64,000 nucleotides of DNA. It comes from Struthidea cinerea (taxonomy: Eukaryota > Chordata > Aves > Passeriformes > Corcoracidae). Location of the stretch: assembly GCA_013397865.1 (NCBI GenBank), contig VZTI01003931.1, positions 186,001 through 250,000 on the forward strand, in the 5' to 3' direction. The translations under genes and the position numbers were made by a program. Shown piece by piece: positions 1 through 12,548 of this stretch (within the stretch, counting starts at the first letter, position 1; every line of letters begins with the position of its first letter). The notes under the pieces were generated by a model. The model had not been told where the DNA came from. It worked only from the letters and a program-made list of their open reading frames with translations, and did no database searches.

Positions 1-255
1 CACTTCTATTTACTGTTTACTGTTCATCCTTCTAATTTACATCACTCTCGACCTTCCATTATTTTTAAATTAAAATTTTCACTTTTTTTCCTCACATCAG
101 CCAGAAGTAGTAGAACAACACTTAATCCCATCACGCTGTAGCAGTTGAATCAGCCTCTGTGGCGCTGAGTCCAGTCACACTTACCCTTTACATGAGATTT
201 TATCCCTAGTTTTTATCCTTCCATACCCAAACTTCCTAAGGTCTGATGATATTCC

Positions 256-525
256 TCACAATGAAGTGAGCCAATGGTATAAGTAGCCATGGGTGTCCAA
301 GGATGTATTTTTCATTAATTTTCTGGTGATGCTCTGAAAGTAATTCTCAATTTCCCAGGAATTCTCATTGCTCTTCTTCCCTTTCTCTGAATATTGATTA
401 CGAAGAAGAAAAGCCATAAAAATTATGACTAGCATTGCCAGCACCATCATCACTAATACAGCACGCTGGGCAGGTGGCAGTCCTAAACTTTTTATTAGAA
501 AATTCTCAAATATATCTGCCAGGTA
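256..525 (-). CDS. Candidate last exon or small ORF encoding a single-pass membrane peptide
   Basis: On the minus strand this segment is open from just after an in-frame TGA (526-528) to a TGA at 256-258. It contains one strong hydrophobic stretch (VLVMMVLAMLVIIFMAFLL, about 402-462), preceded by an LPPAQR segment and followed by a charged tail with YSEKGKK. That pattern, a helix followed by positive residues, suggests a single-pass membrane protein with a cytosolic C-terminus. There is no good ATG upstream of the helix. A possible splice acceptor (GCAG, AG at 516-517) would make this a terminal exon of about 260 nt starting at 515, joined in phase 1. The polypyrimidine tract in front of that acceptor is poor and no AATAAA is visible just downstream. 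I do not recognise the protein. It could be a real terminal exon or a chance open stretch. Confidence 0.3.
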   Translation of the reverse strand, partial: YLADIFENFLIKSLGLPPAQRAVLVMMVLAMLVIIFMAFLLRNQYSEKGKKSNENSWEIENYFQSITRKLMKNTSLDTHGYLYHWLTSL

Positions 526-528
526 TCA

Positions 529-1639
529 GGGCAGACCTTTCCTATGTGTCCAGGAAACTGCCTCTGTGGTAGGAAATCCCCACTGCACTGGAGTTATACA
601 ATAAACTTCAGGCAGGCATTTGTGCTCCACTTTTCTATGGAGTAGTGACAAGATTATAACTATGCAGTTCAGGTTTTATTTAATCACTGATGGAATTTCT
701 TTTAACAGAACAGAGTTTGCTTTATTTGGAAAACCCTGAACAATATAAAATGGTATTTTCCTTAGCAAGATGATTGCTGGTGACAGACTGGCAGGAGGAC
801 AGCTGCATTCTAGGACTTAATACTGCTCTGACAAAATGAATGGAATGACGCTGGTTTTTACCAGCTGAAGATTGGTCCCAGAACTTGCTTCTGCTGCATG
901 GCAGGAGAAGAGGTGAAGTGTAAAGTTCTGTGGAGGTCAGGGCATAAGTTAAGTCTCTTCAAAAGTTCAGCTGCCCCAATGTCAAGCACTGCTGTGGTAC
1001 CTTAGCACCTCTCTAACTGCATCCTCTAGAATTAATCTGGTGAGCCATTGCTGAACTTCTGAGGTGAGTGAGCCCCCCTGCAGCTAAACATGGGCTTGGA
1101 GGAACACAGTTTTGCTCCCTGTGGCAAGCCTGATTTGAGCTGGCTCACCTTTCCCAGGATACTTGAGCCAGTCTGGCAGCAGATCACCCTCCTATCCCGT
1201 GGGCTACTCTTTAGGTCTCCCCACGTCAGGAATTTGTCACATTATTACAGAATCCTGCAGGTTACTCTCTATTTTCTTGAACATACCTCTGTACACTAAG
1301 CTTTCTGTCTTAAGCTGTGTTACTCCAGCTGTCATTATCCCAAAGCAGACACAAGAGCAGAATTGTACAGTGGCTGGGGGCAAAATACTACATAATCCAA
1401 AAAACTTTGTATATGTTCCCTTCCGTCTCCAGAAGTGCACATCAAATTAAATTTACTCAAAATTTGACAAACTTGTCCTAGATCAAAAGTCATGAAATGG
1501 AATTAATGTTTTCAACTGCCTCTAATAGCATTGATTTGCAATTCCTCAGAAAAAATATTTTTTATTGGACTTTCTGTAGTCTGTGTCTCTGTCATAGGCA
1601 AAAGTACAAATATCCTATTGGGCCTCTTCTCTCTTCTTT
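529..1639. other. No recognisable gene or repeat
   Basis: Mixed-composition noncoding sequence. Overlapping open frames at 1090-1450 run on both strands and resemble no known protein, so they look like chance. A GTGAGT donor-like site lies near 1061, but the sequence before it has stops in all three frames. Confidence 0.5.
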
Positions 1640-1716
1640 GGGTTGTATATGCAGTCAAAGCAGTAGATAAAGGAACAATGAAGGGTTCAGACTTTTCCAA
1701 AGTTTTTGACTAATAA
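1640..1716 (+). repeat. Possible CR1 LINE reverse-transcriptase relic
   Basis: The plus-strand reading ends in VDKGTMKGSDFSKVFD, followed at once by a stop. CR1 reverse transcriptases carry a motif-A block of the type VDKG...LDFSKAFD, whose first D is catalytic. The match covers only about 20 residues, and I cannot follow homology into the flanks. This is either a very short decayed CR1 fragment in sense orientation or a coincidence. Confidence 0.3.
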
Positions 1717-4700
1717 CTGTGAATGTAGAATTACATTTCAGCATGATTTCAGGAGACTTCTGAATAGCATTCACTGATAACCTCTATAATTGGGATCTGC
1801 TCAGTAATGGCGGTGTTTTCAGCCTGGTGTAAGCTCTCAGAATAAAAACATCCCATCTTTAAGAGTGTCCATGTTCATCAATTGAAAGAGAAAAAGCTAA
1901 GGCTCTGCATGAAGAAGCATGAAAGCTGCAATGAAAGCAGCGGAATTCTCTCTTCCACCAGCTTGGTTGATTAACATATAGTGGACACTGCAGGTAAAAC
2001 CAGTCTTAAAGAAATTGAAATTGGAAGTGATAAGAGGGAGCCTATTTTGTGAATCCAGATAAGAAAGGCTGCCAGGAGGTCTGTGTAGGATGAAGCAATG
2101 GAGATGGAGGAAAATAAAACAAACACAGCATTGACACTGACTTGGCTTTTGTTCTTCAATTTTACCTCTAGTTTTTATTTTGCTTTGCTCTTTTTAAAGA
2201 AGGCTATAAATAATCTACCACGAAATGTAAAATAAGTGATTCCAGCATAACAGTCCCCTAAATCTTGCTCCAACCCCCCCTTCTTAGTCACTAGAAGTGT
2301 ATGAAAAATGCAAATCACTGAACTCAAAAACTTACAGCCTCAGTAACTGAGGTAACGGGGTTTTGTTTATAAGAATAGCATAGCACTCTGCAGCATAAAC
2401 CTTCAATTAATCCTTTAGTGCAACCTACGACGATAGACTGCATGGCATTATCAAATTCTGTTTTAGCTGTACCATAAGCACAGTAAGTTAAAAGTGCTTC
2501 AGGCAGCTAAAATGACACACTTGAAATTTTTTGTTGTGTTTCCCTCTTCTGCATTCAATTGTGCTAACAGGGGAAAAAGGTGAGGGGGAGAGAAGATCAG
2601 AGAAACCCACACAGGTTTTAAAATAGAATTTGAAGGCAATGTTCTTTATTTACATATTTTACTGTGTTGTTTCCATTGTGTATGCATATAATCCTTTCAA
2701 TCCTTGCCTTTTTACGTGGGTGTGGGTACAGATCCTTACCTAAGGCAGGCAAACTAGGTGTCAGTGGGAGTGGCATGGTGCCACTCTAAATACAGGTTAG
2801 ACATAAAGTTTTGACTGCCTAAGTTTTGGTGCTTACCCTAGATTCAGGTTAGGTGTGTAGGATGCATCTGTGGGTTGGGGAGAAACCAGGCTGCATCCCT
2901 GTCTCCTCAGGCAAGACCTAGGTGTGCACCACCCTCTCTTTCCCTGTGTCCTGGCATATTGATACGGGGCAGGGGGAAGCCAGCAGACAAGTGTTTTTCT
3001 TGAGATGCTGAGGATGACCAGGCATGTCATGCTCTGCCCACTGTCTCCATTTGCCTTTGAGATGCAGCCATACCTGGCTCAGGTTTCCTTGATAATCCTC
3101 ATAGGTGTCTGCAGAGATTAACCTGACTCTGGGGAAGCCAATGCCTTTCCCTTGACTGTGAAGGAAGTTAGGACTGAATATATTTCCAACATAGACTATT
3201 CAAGAAAATGTCTAAAGTTAGTGGGAAGAAACTACTGAAAAGATCTGTCTTTGGAAAAAAAGAATGTATATGGGAAGTATACAGGAAATGATTTATAATG
3301 TACCTTTCTTTGTGTGTATTCCTAGTGTGCAGCCTGAATTCTGCTAACATTGAGTGGATGTTTGGCATAAGAATGCACTTAGTGCATCTCAATATGATGG
3401 GATTATTTCCTCGTCCTCTTTTGGCTAGTCTGACAAGAAAATGAAATGTGTTTCTTCAGTTTATTTGTACATCCTGTATCTTCTCAGCCAGGTTTTCCAT
3501 TCCCACCTTCCTCAAAAGCTTTTATTGCTCTGTATTATTTTCTCTTATTAGAATTTTCCTACTGGTATTCACCAGATATATAGGCACTACTGCTCTACCC
3601 TAACAGGAGTATTTGCATGAAAGACGAACAGAGATCTTCAAATTTAATTTTATTCTGGAAAAATCCTGAAGGCCCTGAAGAACATGTGTTAGGTGATTTC
3701 CATTCCGCTACTTTGAAACAGTACTGATAATGGGATGCCCTGTAGGGATGGCTTTAGAGAGACACGTAGTCAGTGTTGCAATGCAGTGATGGCAGTGCCT
3801 GTGGTGCTTTGGACATATTATTGCTACTGCATTGTGCTCTGGAAGATAAGAGAAACAGGGTAGTTATGGGCTGTTTGACCAGTATTCTTGGAGGGCAGTG
3901 TTTGTGATTTCTGCAGTGTGGGATCCCCTCAAGCTATTCTGTGAATGATAGAATCTAGGACGATTTACACAAGAGAAAATGAACTAACAGATTCCTCGGA
4001 GTGTTATTTCTGGTAAACAATGTTTTTCCCTTGGATAGCTTTCATATTGCTGGAAGGCCCAGCAGGCGTCAAAGTGCTAAGGCATGCTATGTTTTCAGGC
4101 ACCTGTGAAGATAAATTGGTTAAGAATTTTGGGTTTTTGAGTTAAGTGCCCTCAGGACAGGAGATGAAAAATTAGTCCTCCTGTTTGTGAAACATTTTCT
4201 GTGTAACTAAAACAAATTTTTACAACCTGGTAAGTTTCTTCCAGTGAAGAACAAATGTACATAGAAAAATCACTTCCAGATTAACCCTCATTTGTGTGTG
4301 GTTTATTTTTTCCAAACTGATGCAGTGTGCTCCAAGGCATTTCATTTTACTTTCAGTATTTCTGCGGAGGATAAACTTCCGTCTTGCATGAGTGATTTCA
4401 GGGGAGTTTTATTTTCTTTCAGCATTTTGTGTCTATGTTAAGATGGGCTAATCAAAGGTATGGATTCACTGCTCTCTTTCTCTCCAGGTAGCACCAGGCA
4501 GAACAGTGTGTACACCTTACCACCTGCAGTCACAACTGCAGCTAGACGTATGCCCACTCCCTCTTTTCTCTCTCATAAATGACAATTATTTTCTCTCACC
4601 CTTTATCTTATCTCCTCAGATTATTAACACTGTGGGGCAACAATATTTCTTTGCTTTGTGTTTTTACTGCACTGAGATAAGTGGTATGCTGATCTGTTAC

Positions 4701-7700
4701 AGTTTCTGGGAAAAACTGAACCAACTGCAATAAACTGTTTCTGCATATTCCAAGGAAAGGATATTACTCCAGCTAGCAGGAAAACCACCACAGACATTAT
4801 TTTGTCTATTTCAGGAATGGAAAGAAAGGACTCATGTTGTTTAAAAGGCTTTGTCTTCCTTTTATATTACTTTTTTTCTCCTATTATGAGTTGTTCAACT
4901 GTTGCCTAAAGCAGCTTCTAGATTTTTAATCTAATGATTATGCTGTTAAAGGTCTTTTTCTAAACCCCTGGCTTTTTGTCTCTTAATCCCATTCATTTTT
5001 CCTCCTCTGTTCCCTTCCCCTGCATGACTGGCCCTGGTGGAGCTACCAGGTCACTCCTGTCCCTGACAACCTAACCAGCCCAAAAAGTACCAGGGACCTC
5101 ATTAGTTAGAGAGCTGTCAAGTCCCCTTGTGCTGTCTGTGTTTGGTTCTGTGGCATATAAAGACTGGTCTATTTTTAAAAATCTCTTTGTTTTCTGTCCT
5201 TCTGGGTTTCTCATCCAAGGGCTTCATTCATAGCAGGCCGAGAGGGCTGACCTGGAATAGGTCCTCCACCCACAGTCCTTGGTAAACTGGGAAGAGGCTA
5301 CCCTTTCATTGCTGATCCTCTTTGTCCCCCTGAATATGAGAAAGATGGAAAGTGTTGATGAGCTTTTTGTCCTCATTGTCTGACTGGCTAGAGAGAGAAG
5401 TGGGAACTGGCCGTGGGGCAGATGCCTCTTTCCCTGCACAACCCTTGGTGCTGCTGTGGTTATGTGACAGGGACAGGACAGTAAGAGCTGAACTGGTCCA
5501 CAAAACTCTCTCTCTCACATCTATTCCCTCCTCTTTCCTATGACAAGTGATATCCCTCTTGAGAAATTACATTTGTCCTCTCTAGCTCATTTGTCCCACA
5601 GCACTGCCAGCTGTGGAAGTGGATTCCTGGCTGAATGTGCATTATCAATCCATACCATACGCAGTCCTTTAAGTTTCAGCAGAAAATTAGTTATTTTGGA
5701 AGAAAAAAAGGGGTTCTTTTGCTGCTACTCAGGCAGGGGTAGATGATGGCCTCAAGAAGAGTATCAGTGAAGTTGGCATGTAATGACATTAGGCTCCTTT
5801 GAAAACGGCTGAGGTGTTTGAATTTGAAGCCTTTGAATTTCACAGGAAATCCTTGCTGTGATGTCAGGTGTTGGCTGCACATTTTCATATGGTTGTTTAT
5901 AATTTTTCCTGCTTGTTAAATCTGTGTACGTAGCCTCGACTATTTTTTTAATATGAATATTTACATTTTTAACTTGGGATCACTGAAAAGGAAATGTAGT
6001 GATGCAGTAATGTGTACTGTTGTGCACATTTTCTTCCTTTGCTGTGAGGAAAAATAGTAAACATGATATTTAAAAATATCCAGAGGTCTTGAATGTCACT
6101 TTTGCAAGAATCATTGAGTGCTGTAGATGAAGTCTTTGATCTCTGACAGGCTTCTTCAACTAAGCTTTAATGAATGTGTTACCTAACTGTCCTTCAAGTA
6201 AGGCCATGATTGTTACTTTGTTGTGTAACATTTCAGAAACTGAAATGCTGAGATTCTTCCCCAGAAATGATCATTCCCTCATGTGTCTGGCTCTGATTTG
6301 CAATGAATCAGCATCTTCTGTGCTGCTGGAATACAAGTTTGTTAAATGTTGGTTCAGTATGGTCAGTGTATACTGATAGGCTCCCTTTAGGTGAGGTTGA
6401 TGTGCCTGCAGATCAGAAAATGTTGCTGCTCACCAGCTGACCTGGCTGAATCACCGAGTCCATGATCCACAGGGTGTGCTGACATGCAAAAGCTGTGGTT
6501 TTGGAAACCCTCAAAAATGAACACCCCATTTTTCCCTGATGGATTCTGGGTGGAATGAGATGGGTATCTGGAGGAATCCTGCGCTGCTCATCTGTGGCAA
6601 AAGTGCACAGGAGACCTGTGAAGCTCTCCTAAAGCAAACATTGCTTCCAGACAAGGAAGCTCTGGAGCAGTGCAGAGTTACAACATAGCCAGTAGAAACC
6701 CATGAAATCCACAGTTCCTGTGGTTCCTGGGCTGAGCCTTAGAGAGCACCTGAGTGAGCTATTAATGGGAAGTACGAAAACCTGCCCACCAGTGTCAAAA
6801 TCCATCAAAAGTGAGTGGTTCTCTATAGAGTTTCTACGTTTGGGGAATATCTTACAAATAAATGTACGAAGGTGCTTCATGAAGAAATTTCTGTCTACTC
6901 ATAACATTAGGCATTAATTCCAAGCCTCTGTACTCTTCTCAGTCCATTGGCTTCACTTCTGGCTGATGTTCAGCATGCCTTACACTAAACTCCACTTTAA
7001 ATTATGTTTTCTGAAATTAAAAAACAACAATGGCAAAAAAAAGAAACAAGTTTGGTGGGGTTTGGGCTTTTAAAAATTTTGCAGTGATTATTTACTATGT
7101 CATGGTTAGTGCTTTCAAAAATGCTTAAAAATGTGTTTTAAAGCATCTTCAACTTTAGGGCAAACCTGAGAATGCAAAAGCTGGGCTACTTGCAAGATTT
7201 ATGCTTCTGTTTGCCGCCAGCCAGATGGATTGTTGACTTGCAGGTGGGAAAGATTAGGAAAGAATCAATGAATCACAGGGGCAGCCCCTGGTAGAAATGC
7301 CTCCAAAAGCTCAAATGAATATCCCTAACGACCATCTATTCAGGGTCTCAGTCTGCAGCACTCACTCTGCACAGCTTACTTCATCTTACTTGCTCATGAA
7401 GAACAAAGCACTTGGCTTAGCAGATTTGTCAGCAGTGCCACACTGCTCACAACTAACCTCCATTTTCTTCCAAATAGGAATAAATCCTTAAAGAGAGCAA
7501 CAAAATGTTCTCACACATCATATGGCAATTGATGGCCCAAAGTCAGGGTGTGATATTTACTAACCAGAAGGGAAATGTCTGTGTGCACACTCCTTCACAA
7601 AGAAGAAAAAATTACTGTATTATTTGTCTTTCCTTAGAAATTAAAGATTAAAATTCCAGTCCTGATTTGGCACGTCCTGCACAGCCCAACCCCTGCAAAG

Positions 7701-8826
7701 ATTTCAACAATACCACCACTGATACCTTCATCTAATGCTCGACAAAAGCTTTAATGCTGTGATCAAGAGGAAAGCAAAATTTCACCTTATAAACTGCATT
7801 TGGTTTATAACCCTGATTTTAAAAACAGCTGTCTCTGTCACTGCCATGAGATCTTGATGTGTGTTACCCAGGTGGGAAGTCTCAGAGAGTGTTTGAGTGC
7901 ACATGAGGTGCCCCTATGGATGATACTGGGGAGCCGGTGTGGGACCAGCAGCCTGGCTTTGGTGCTGCTGCAGGACTGGAGCTCTTTGCTCCTCTCCTCT
8001 GCCTGCTGCTGTAGGGTCTTCATGAAGGAATGCCTTCAGGTCGGATGGCTCACTTTCAATGTCAATGGGACATCAGCAAGATTGTTTCTTTAAAAAAAAA
8101 CCCCAAACACAAAACCCTATGTTTTTTCCTATAGAAAAAACATATTATTTTCCTACAGAAAATACCACAGAGAATTACAGGACTTTAAAAAAATATATAA
8201 GAAAAAAGGGGGTTGGCAAAGGGGAAAAAATAAGTTTCAAGAGGCTTTAGGTTACAGACTAGCCTCTCTAGAGGGTGAGAACTTTGAGGAGTTTAACTGC
8301 CCCACTGGCAGCAGCTACTTGGCGGCTACTCTGCCCAGGTCTGGGTCTCACCATCAGGCACCCATTAAGTGGCAGTGAGTGCACAGTCTTGACTCACATG
8401 ATCCTGCTTAGACTCTGCCCACGCATTTCCTGGAGTCTACCTTGCTGTTCTGATCCCTGTTTTGATGATCCTGGACTGCATTCCCATTCATTTCACCCTT
8501 GGAATTGATGTATTTTTTAAATCTTTTTTCACTTGCTCCTCTTGACCTGTTTTGATTGTGGCCTTTGTCACTTGCTTCCACCTGATTGCCAATACAGCCT
8601 AGAAAATAGATTTATTGCCTTGTCTCTGTCAAAAGGGAGAGAATCTTTCTCTTGTTGTTCAGTAATCAGGGGTTTTGGGCCTTTCCTTGTCACAGCAACC
8701 ACTAGTTACTGCTGATAAGGCAATGGAGCAGGCAGACCACAGAGCTTTGATCAGTTATAGGAATGCTTTCTTTCTTGCTTTGTGTGGTTTGTAACTGCTA
8801 CAGTACTTGAAGTCAGATAGAACTAA
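1717..8826. other. Gene-poor, AT-rich stretch
   Basis: No exon, RNA gene or transposon could be supported. All frames are shorter than about 100 codons and none resembles a known protein. Minor structure: a 16-nt palindrome with 7-bp arms (GATATTT/AAATATC) at 6065-6080. An acceptor-like pyrimidine tract ends at about 4488, but nothing coding follows it. Confidence 0.5.
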
Positions 8827-9090
8827 AGGAATCATAAGTAATAAGGATATAATGGAGATGTGTTATTTAACTAGAAATACCTTGTACTCTAAAAAGAAAG
8901 TTAGACTGTTGCAGAGGAATCATAAGTAATAAGGATATAATGGAGATGTGTTATTTAACTAGAAATACCTTGTACTCTAAAAAGAAAGTTAGACTGTTGC
9001 AGAGGAATCATAAGTAATAAGGATATAATGGAGATGTGTTATTTAACTAGAAATACCTTGTACTCTAAAAAGAAAGTTAGACTGTTGCAG
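8827..9090. repeat. Three identical tandem copies of an 88-bp unit
   Basis: The 88-bp unit beginning AGGAATCATAAG and ending GACTGTTGCAG occurs at 8827-8914, 8915-9002 and 9003-9090. By eye the three copies match with no mismatch or indel. The unit is AT-rich and has no coding content or internal repeat. Flanking sequence on both sides (ACTAAAGG before, ATGGAACTAAG after) is unique, so the array has clean edges. Identity across copies suggests recent duplication, a homogenised minisatellite, or an assembly artefact. Confidence 0.95.
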
Positions 9091-12000
9091 ATGGAACTAA
9101 GCTGGGAGTTAGTTCCACTACTGAATCTGAGTAGAACTGGTAGAAGGTTGAGATTACAACATGTAACTGTCTATAGTCATTACCTTTTCTTGATTTTTGC
9201 ACTTCACATATAACATGATTCATAGCTTTGTACTCCACTGTATAAAATGAATATTTGTTGTGCTGGAAACACTGATTCTCAAAGTATCTGACAGTCTGTT
9301 TCTCTGCCACATTGTTCTTCTGCTAAAAAAAAAAAAGGTGATAAACTCCTTTTACAAGGAATTTCTGGGAGTATTCCTGGCATATACCTTGTTTGGAATT
9401 CAGATTTTTGTATTATTATCATGGGATCAAATCCTGCTGCCCTTATTCAGTCAAAACTGCCACAGATTTCAGCAGAAGCCTTGCCTAACTAAGTAGGGTG
9501 TGAAGATCAGGAAGGAAGGTCTAGATTTTTGCCAGTACAATATTTAAGAAGTCACAAATATCTGTGTTACTTTCTGTTTATAATATCTGTGGAGAGGATT
9601 TTTAAAATATTGGCACTGTCCTGGGTATGTGGGAACAGGGATGGAAATACATGTTGTGCCATGGGGTCCAGTTTCTTACTTCAATGATGAGTTTGTAGGT
9701 CTTCAGCCACTTCTAACCCATTGTGGTTTTGTTAAATTTCAAGGCAATATCCAGGTTACTGACAAAATGGGAAGTGCCAATGATCTCTAGGTCTGCTGTT
9801 TTCCTATAAATATTGAAGAATTTTGTGATTGCAATTATTCGATAAAATTACATTATAGATGTGAGATATTTACAAATACATTCAGAATGGGAACTTTAGC
9901 ATGTTGGAAGACAGCTTAAGGTTACTATGCAAGTAACCTTCATTCATTTATGTCTTGCAGTGTGCTCAGGTTAACCCACTTCTATTGCAGTATCCAAGAT
10001 ACTTGTTCAATTGCTATAGGCAACTAGAAGTCTGAAATAACTAAATATTTAATTATTTGATTTTTAGTACGCTGGTAACTATGTTAATCGGCTTTGACAT
10101 TTTCTCTTTTCCTTCAGGGTTATTTTTTTCAGCTTAGGTTTTTACCTTTAGGAGGAGTTAGAATGAGCAAACTAGTTGGACAGCTGAAACATTACAGTTT
10201 AGTACTAACAGAATTGTTCTAGTCAAATTGCCCACTCAATCCAAATCCCTTGCTACTTTACTGAGGAATAATGTAGCACAGAAAAAGTACTCCCCAGTCT
10301 AGAAAATAGACAAAAGCTGGTTCTGCTCAAAAGAGAAGCAGAGACTGCAATAAAACTCACTGTTTCCAAGCGAAGAATATAAGTGAGAACACTCACTGTT
10401 TCTGGCATTGCCAAAGAAAGATCTGGTCTTTAAAGCAAATCTGACGGTGATAATGCAGTATAAAACTACTTCAGTTTCAAGACAATTGCAATTTCCCAGC
10501 TAATGTGTGTACAGATTGCTTATGAGGCACTCCTGTGAAATGCATTTGCCTGAACATCAGGCTAGACTGCAGTGTATTAAAGGGCGCACACAAATGAATC
10601 CTTAATAAGTCATCCACCTGACACCCTCTCTTTCAGCAATAGTGTTACAAAAAGCTGGTAGTGAAGATTATCATCTTCTGGTGACCAAAAATCTGATGCA
10701 TGCCCAGCACTTCTGGGGCAGTTCAGTCCTGGCTAACAGCATGGGCTTTCCAGATACACGGTGTCTTTCTGTTCACACATGCTGTCCTCATTAAGGAATC
10801 TTTTTACAGACTACTACTCTTTGTGAATTTTGCCAAGGGCAATACAACAGGGGCTTCTCATGGAACACAGTGTGGTATCTTATGAAGACTTCTTTATTTT
10901 TGCAGGCTAGTGAGTCTTTCATGATTTTATAAGGGTACTTCAAAATATAAACAAGAAAAAAGAGAAGAGGAGGAATGTACTTTTTGCTATCACGTTGCTA
11001 GTCAGTCTTTAATGATTTACACCAAGGAGCTTGTATTTTCATTATCTTCCTGTAATGAAAAACTACAGGAAACAAAATTAACAACATTGGGGAAAAGGTC
11101 ACTGTCAAATTAGCCTGAAATCTAATAATGAAGAGTGACCACAAGTTCACATCAAATAGTAATGGCTTGGTTTCTTTTGCACTAGTGAAACGTTCTATAG
11201 GTAGGTGGCTTGCTCCTCTGAGATACTTTTGGAAAGAAGAGCAAATGGGCTGTGATGTCCCCTCCTAAAAAGAGACAGGTGTGCAATAACAGGTAGGAAA
11301 ATCTGAGCAACTGTGGAGTTGGGCTATTTCATTACAAGCAAACCAGGAAGAAGAGAACGTATCATTCGATGTCCTGCTGTATTTACCTTTTTCCTAAGAC
11401 TGAAAAATAGAAGTTCTTATGCCTGTCCTGGTGCTATGCTTGGTGCTCATCTATTAACCTGGTCCAGGTCCAAGTTGTGGTTTAGTAAATCATAAGTGCA
11501 ACAATGATTCTCCCCTGTAAGCATGCAGAAAATGAGAATAAAAATAGATTTTCTTTTCAGTAGCTAATCTGCATTAAAGGGAGACTTATACAGCACAGCA
11601 GTAAGTTATTCCACTCTGATATTTATCTGTCCAAATACATATGTCTTGTATAAGCAAAGTTGAAAGGAAACTCTGGTGCAGTCACTGTCCATCACCGCAG
11701 CTCAAATGCTGAGCTGTCAGCTGCAGTGTGGGGAAAATGAGAACAAACTCTTCTTCTGACCACTATAATGGCTGTTCATATATGAATGTTATGTGCACAG
11801 ATGCAGTGTTTGAAGGGGACTGGTGTCTGTCCATTTGCTGGTAAATCAGCACCGATGCTGGCATTTTTTGTGGAGGGAGGAGAGGGCAGAAGAGCAGGAG
11901 GCTGGACCTCTGAATTTTCCATAGGTACTTCAGAACTCGCAACGTGAGTGCTGGGTTTGTGTATTTGTCACCCTACCTGTGCTAGTGAGAGATAAAGAAA

Positions 12001-12446
12001 ACTTGTTTTGCTTACATATTTTGACCATCATGGCTGCAGCAAAACTACTACTATTACTGTGATGCATAATCACAATCACCCACACCCAGAGCTCATTTCT
12101 ACAGATCAAATTTGTAAAATAATTTTTTCAAGAGTTTTCTGAGACCTGTAATCATTGCCAGGTAAATAGTAGCAAATTATAATAATGAAAACCAGTGATG
12201 AAACTCCTAGGCCCAATTTCTATAGAAGAGAACTTGATCACTTTTCAGTATTCATATGACAACAGATCCTAAAAATATAAAAGGATTTTTTGTTCTGAAT
12301 TTTGGAAACACCAAGGAGCACAACAGAAATGTGGTCCTTACTATGCCAATCAATAAGAAACAATTTGCAGAGCTGTCCCTCTGTTTGGAGAAAAGTGAAA
12401 TTAAAACCAAAACATTCCTCCCCTCAATGTTGCTAAAGAACACAGA
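9091..12446. other. No recognisable gene or repeat
   Basis: AT-rich noncoding sequence with a 12-nt A run around 9325-9336. No frame resembles a known protein. No CR1 3' end, LTR termini or tandem repeat was seen. Confidence 0.5.
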
Positions 12447-12548
12447 CATGGAGCTATTAATTGGCTTGCCCAGTGTCACGCAGGATTTGTGTGACTGATC
12501 AAAGAACAGAAATCAGGTCTCCTGAGTCCTGTTCTTCTGCCTCGACCA
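12447..12548 (-). repeat. MIR-like (CORE-SINE/tRNA-derived) relic
   Basis: The plus strand reads GGCTTGCCCAGTGTCACGCA, then AGGTCTCCTGAGTCCTG, then a pyrimidine-rich TTCTGCCTCGACCAC. This order and spacing matches the reverse complement of the MIR family (ACTTGCCCAAGGTCACACAG ... CCCAGGTCTCCTGACTCC ... CTCTTTCCACTA). It is therefore probably an ancient SINE in minus orientation, heavily diverged. The small frames crossing it on both strands (12252-12498) are not genes. Confidence 0.45.

Noticed and set aside
3920..3965. ATTCTGTGAATGATAGAATC, reminiscent of a CR1 3' tail
   Set aside because: No CR1 3' UTR sequence precedes or follows it in either orientation.
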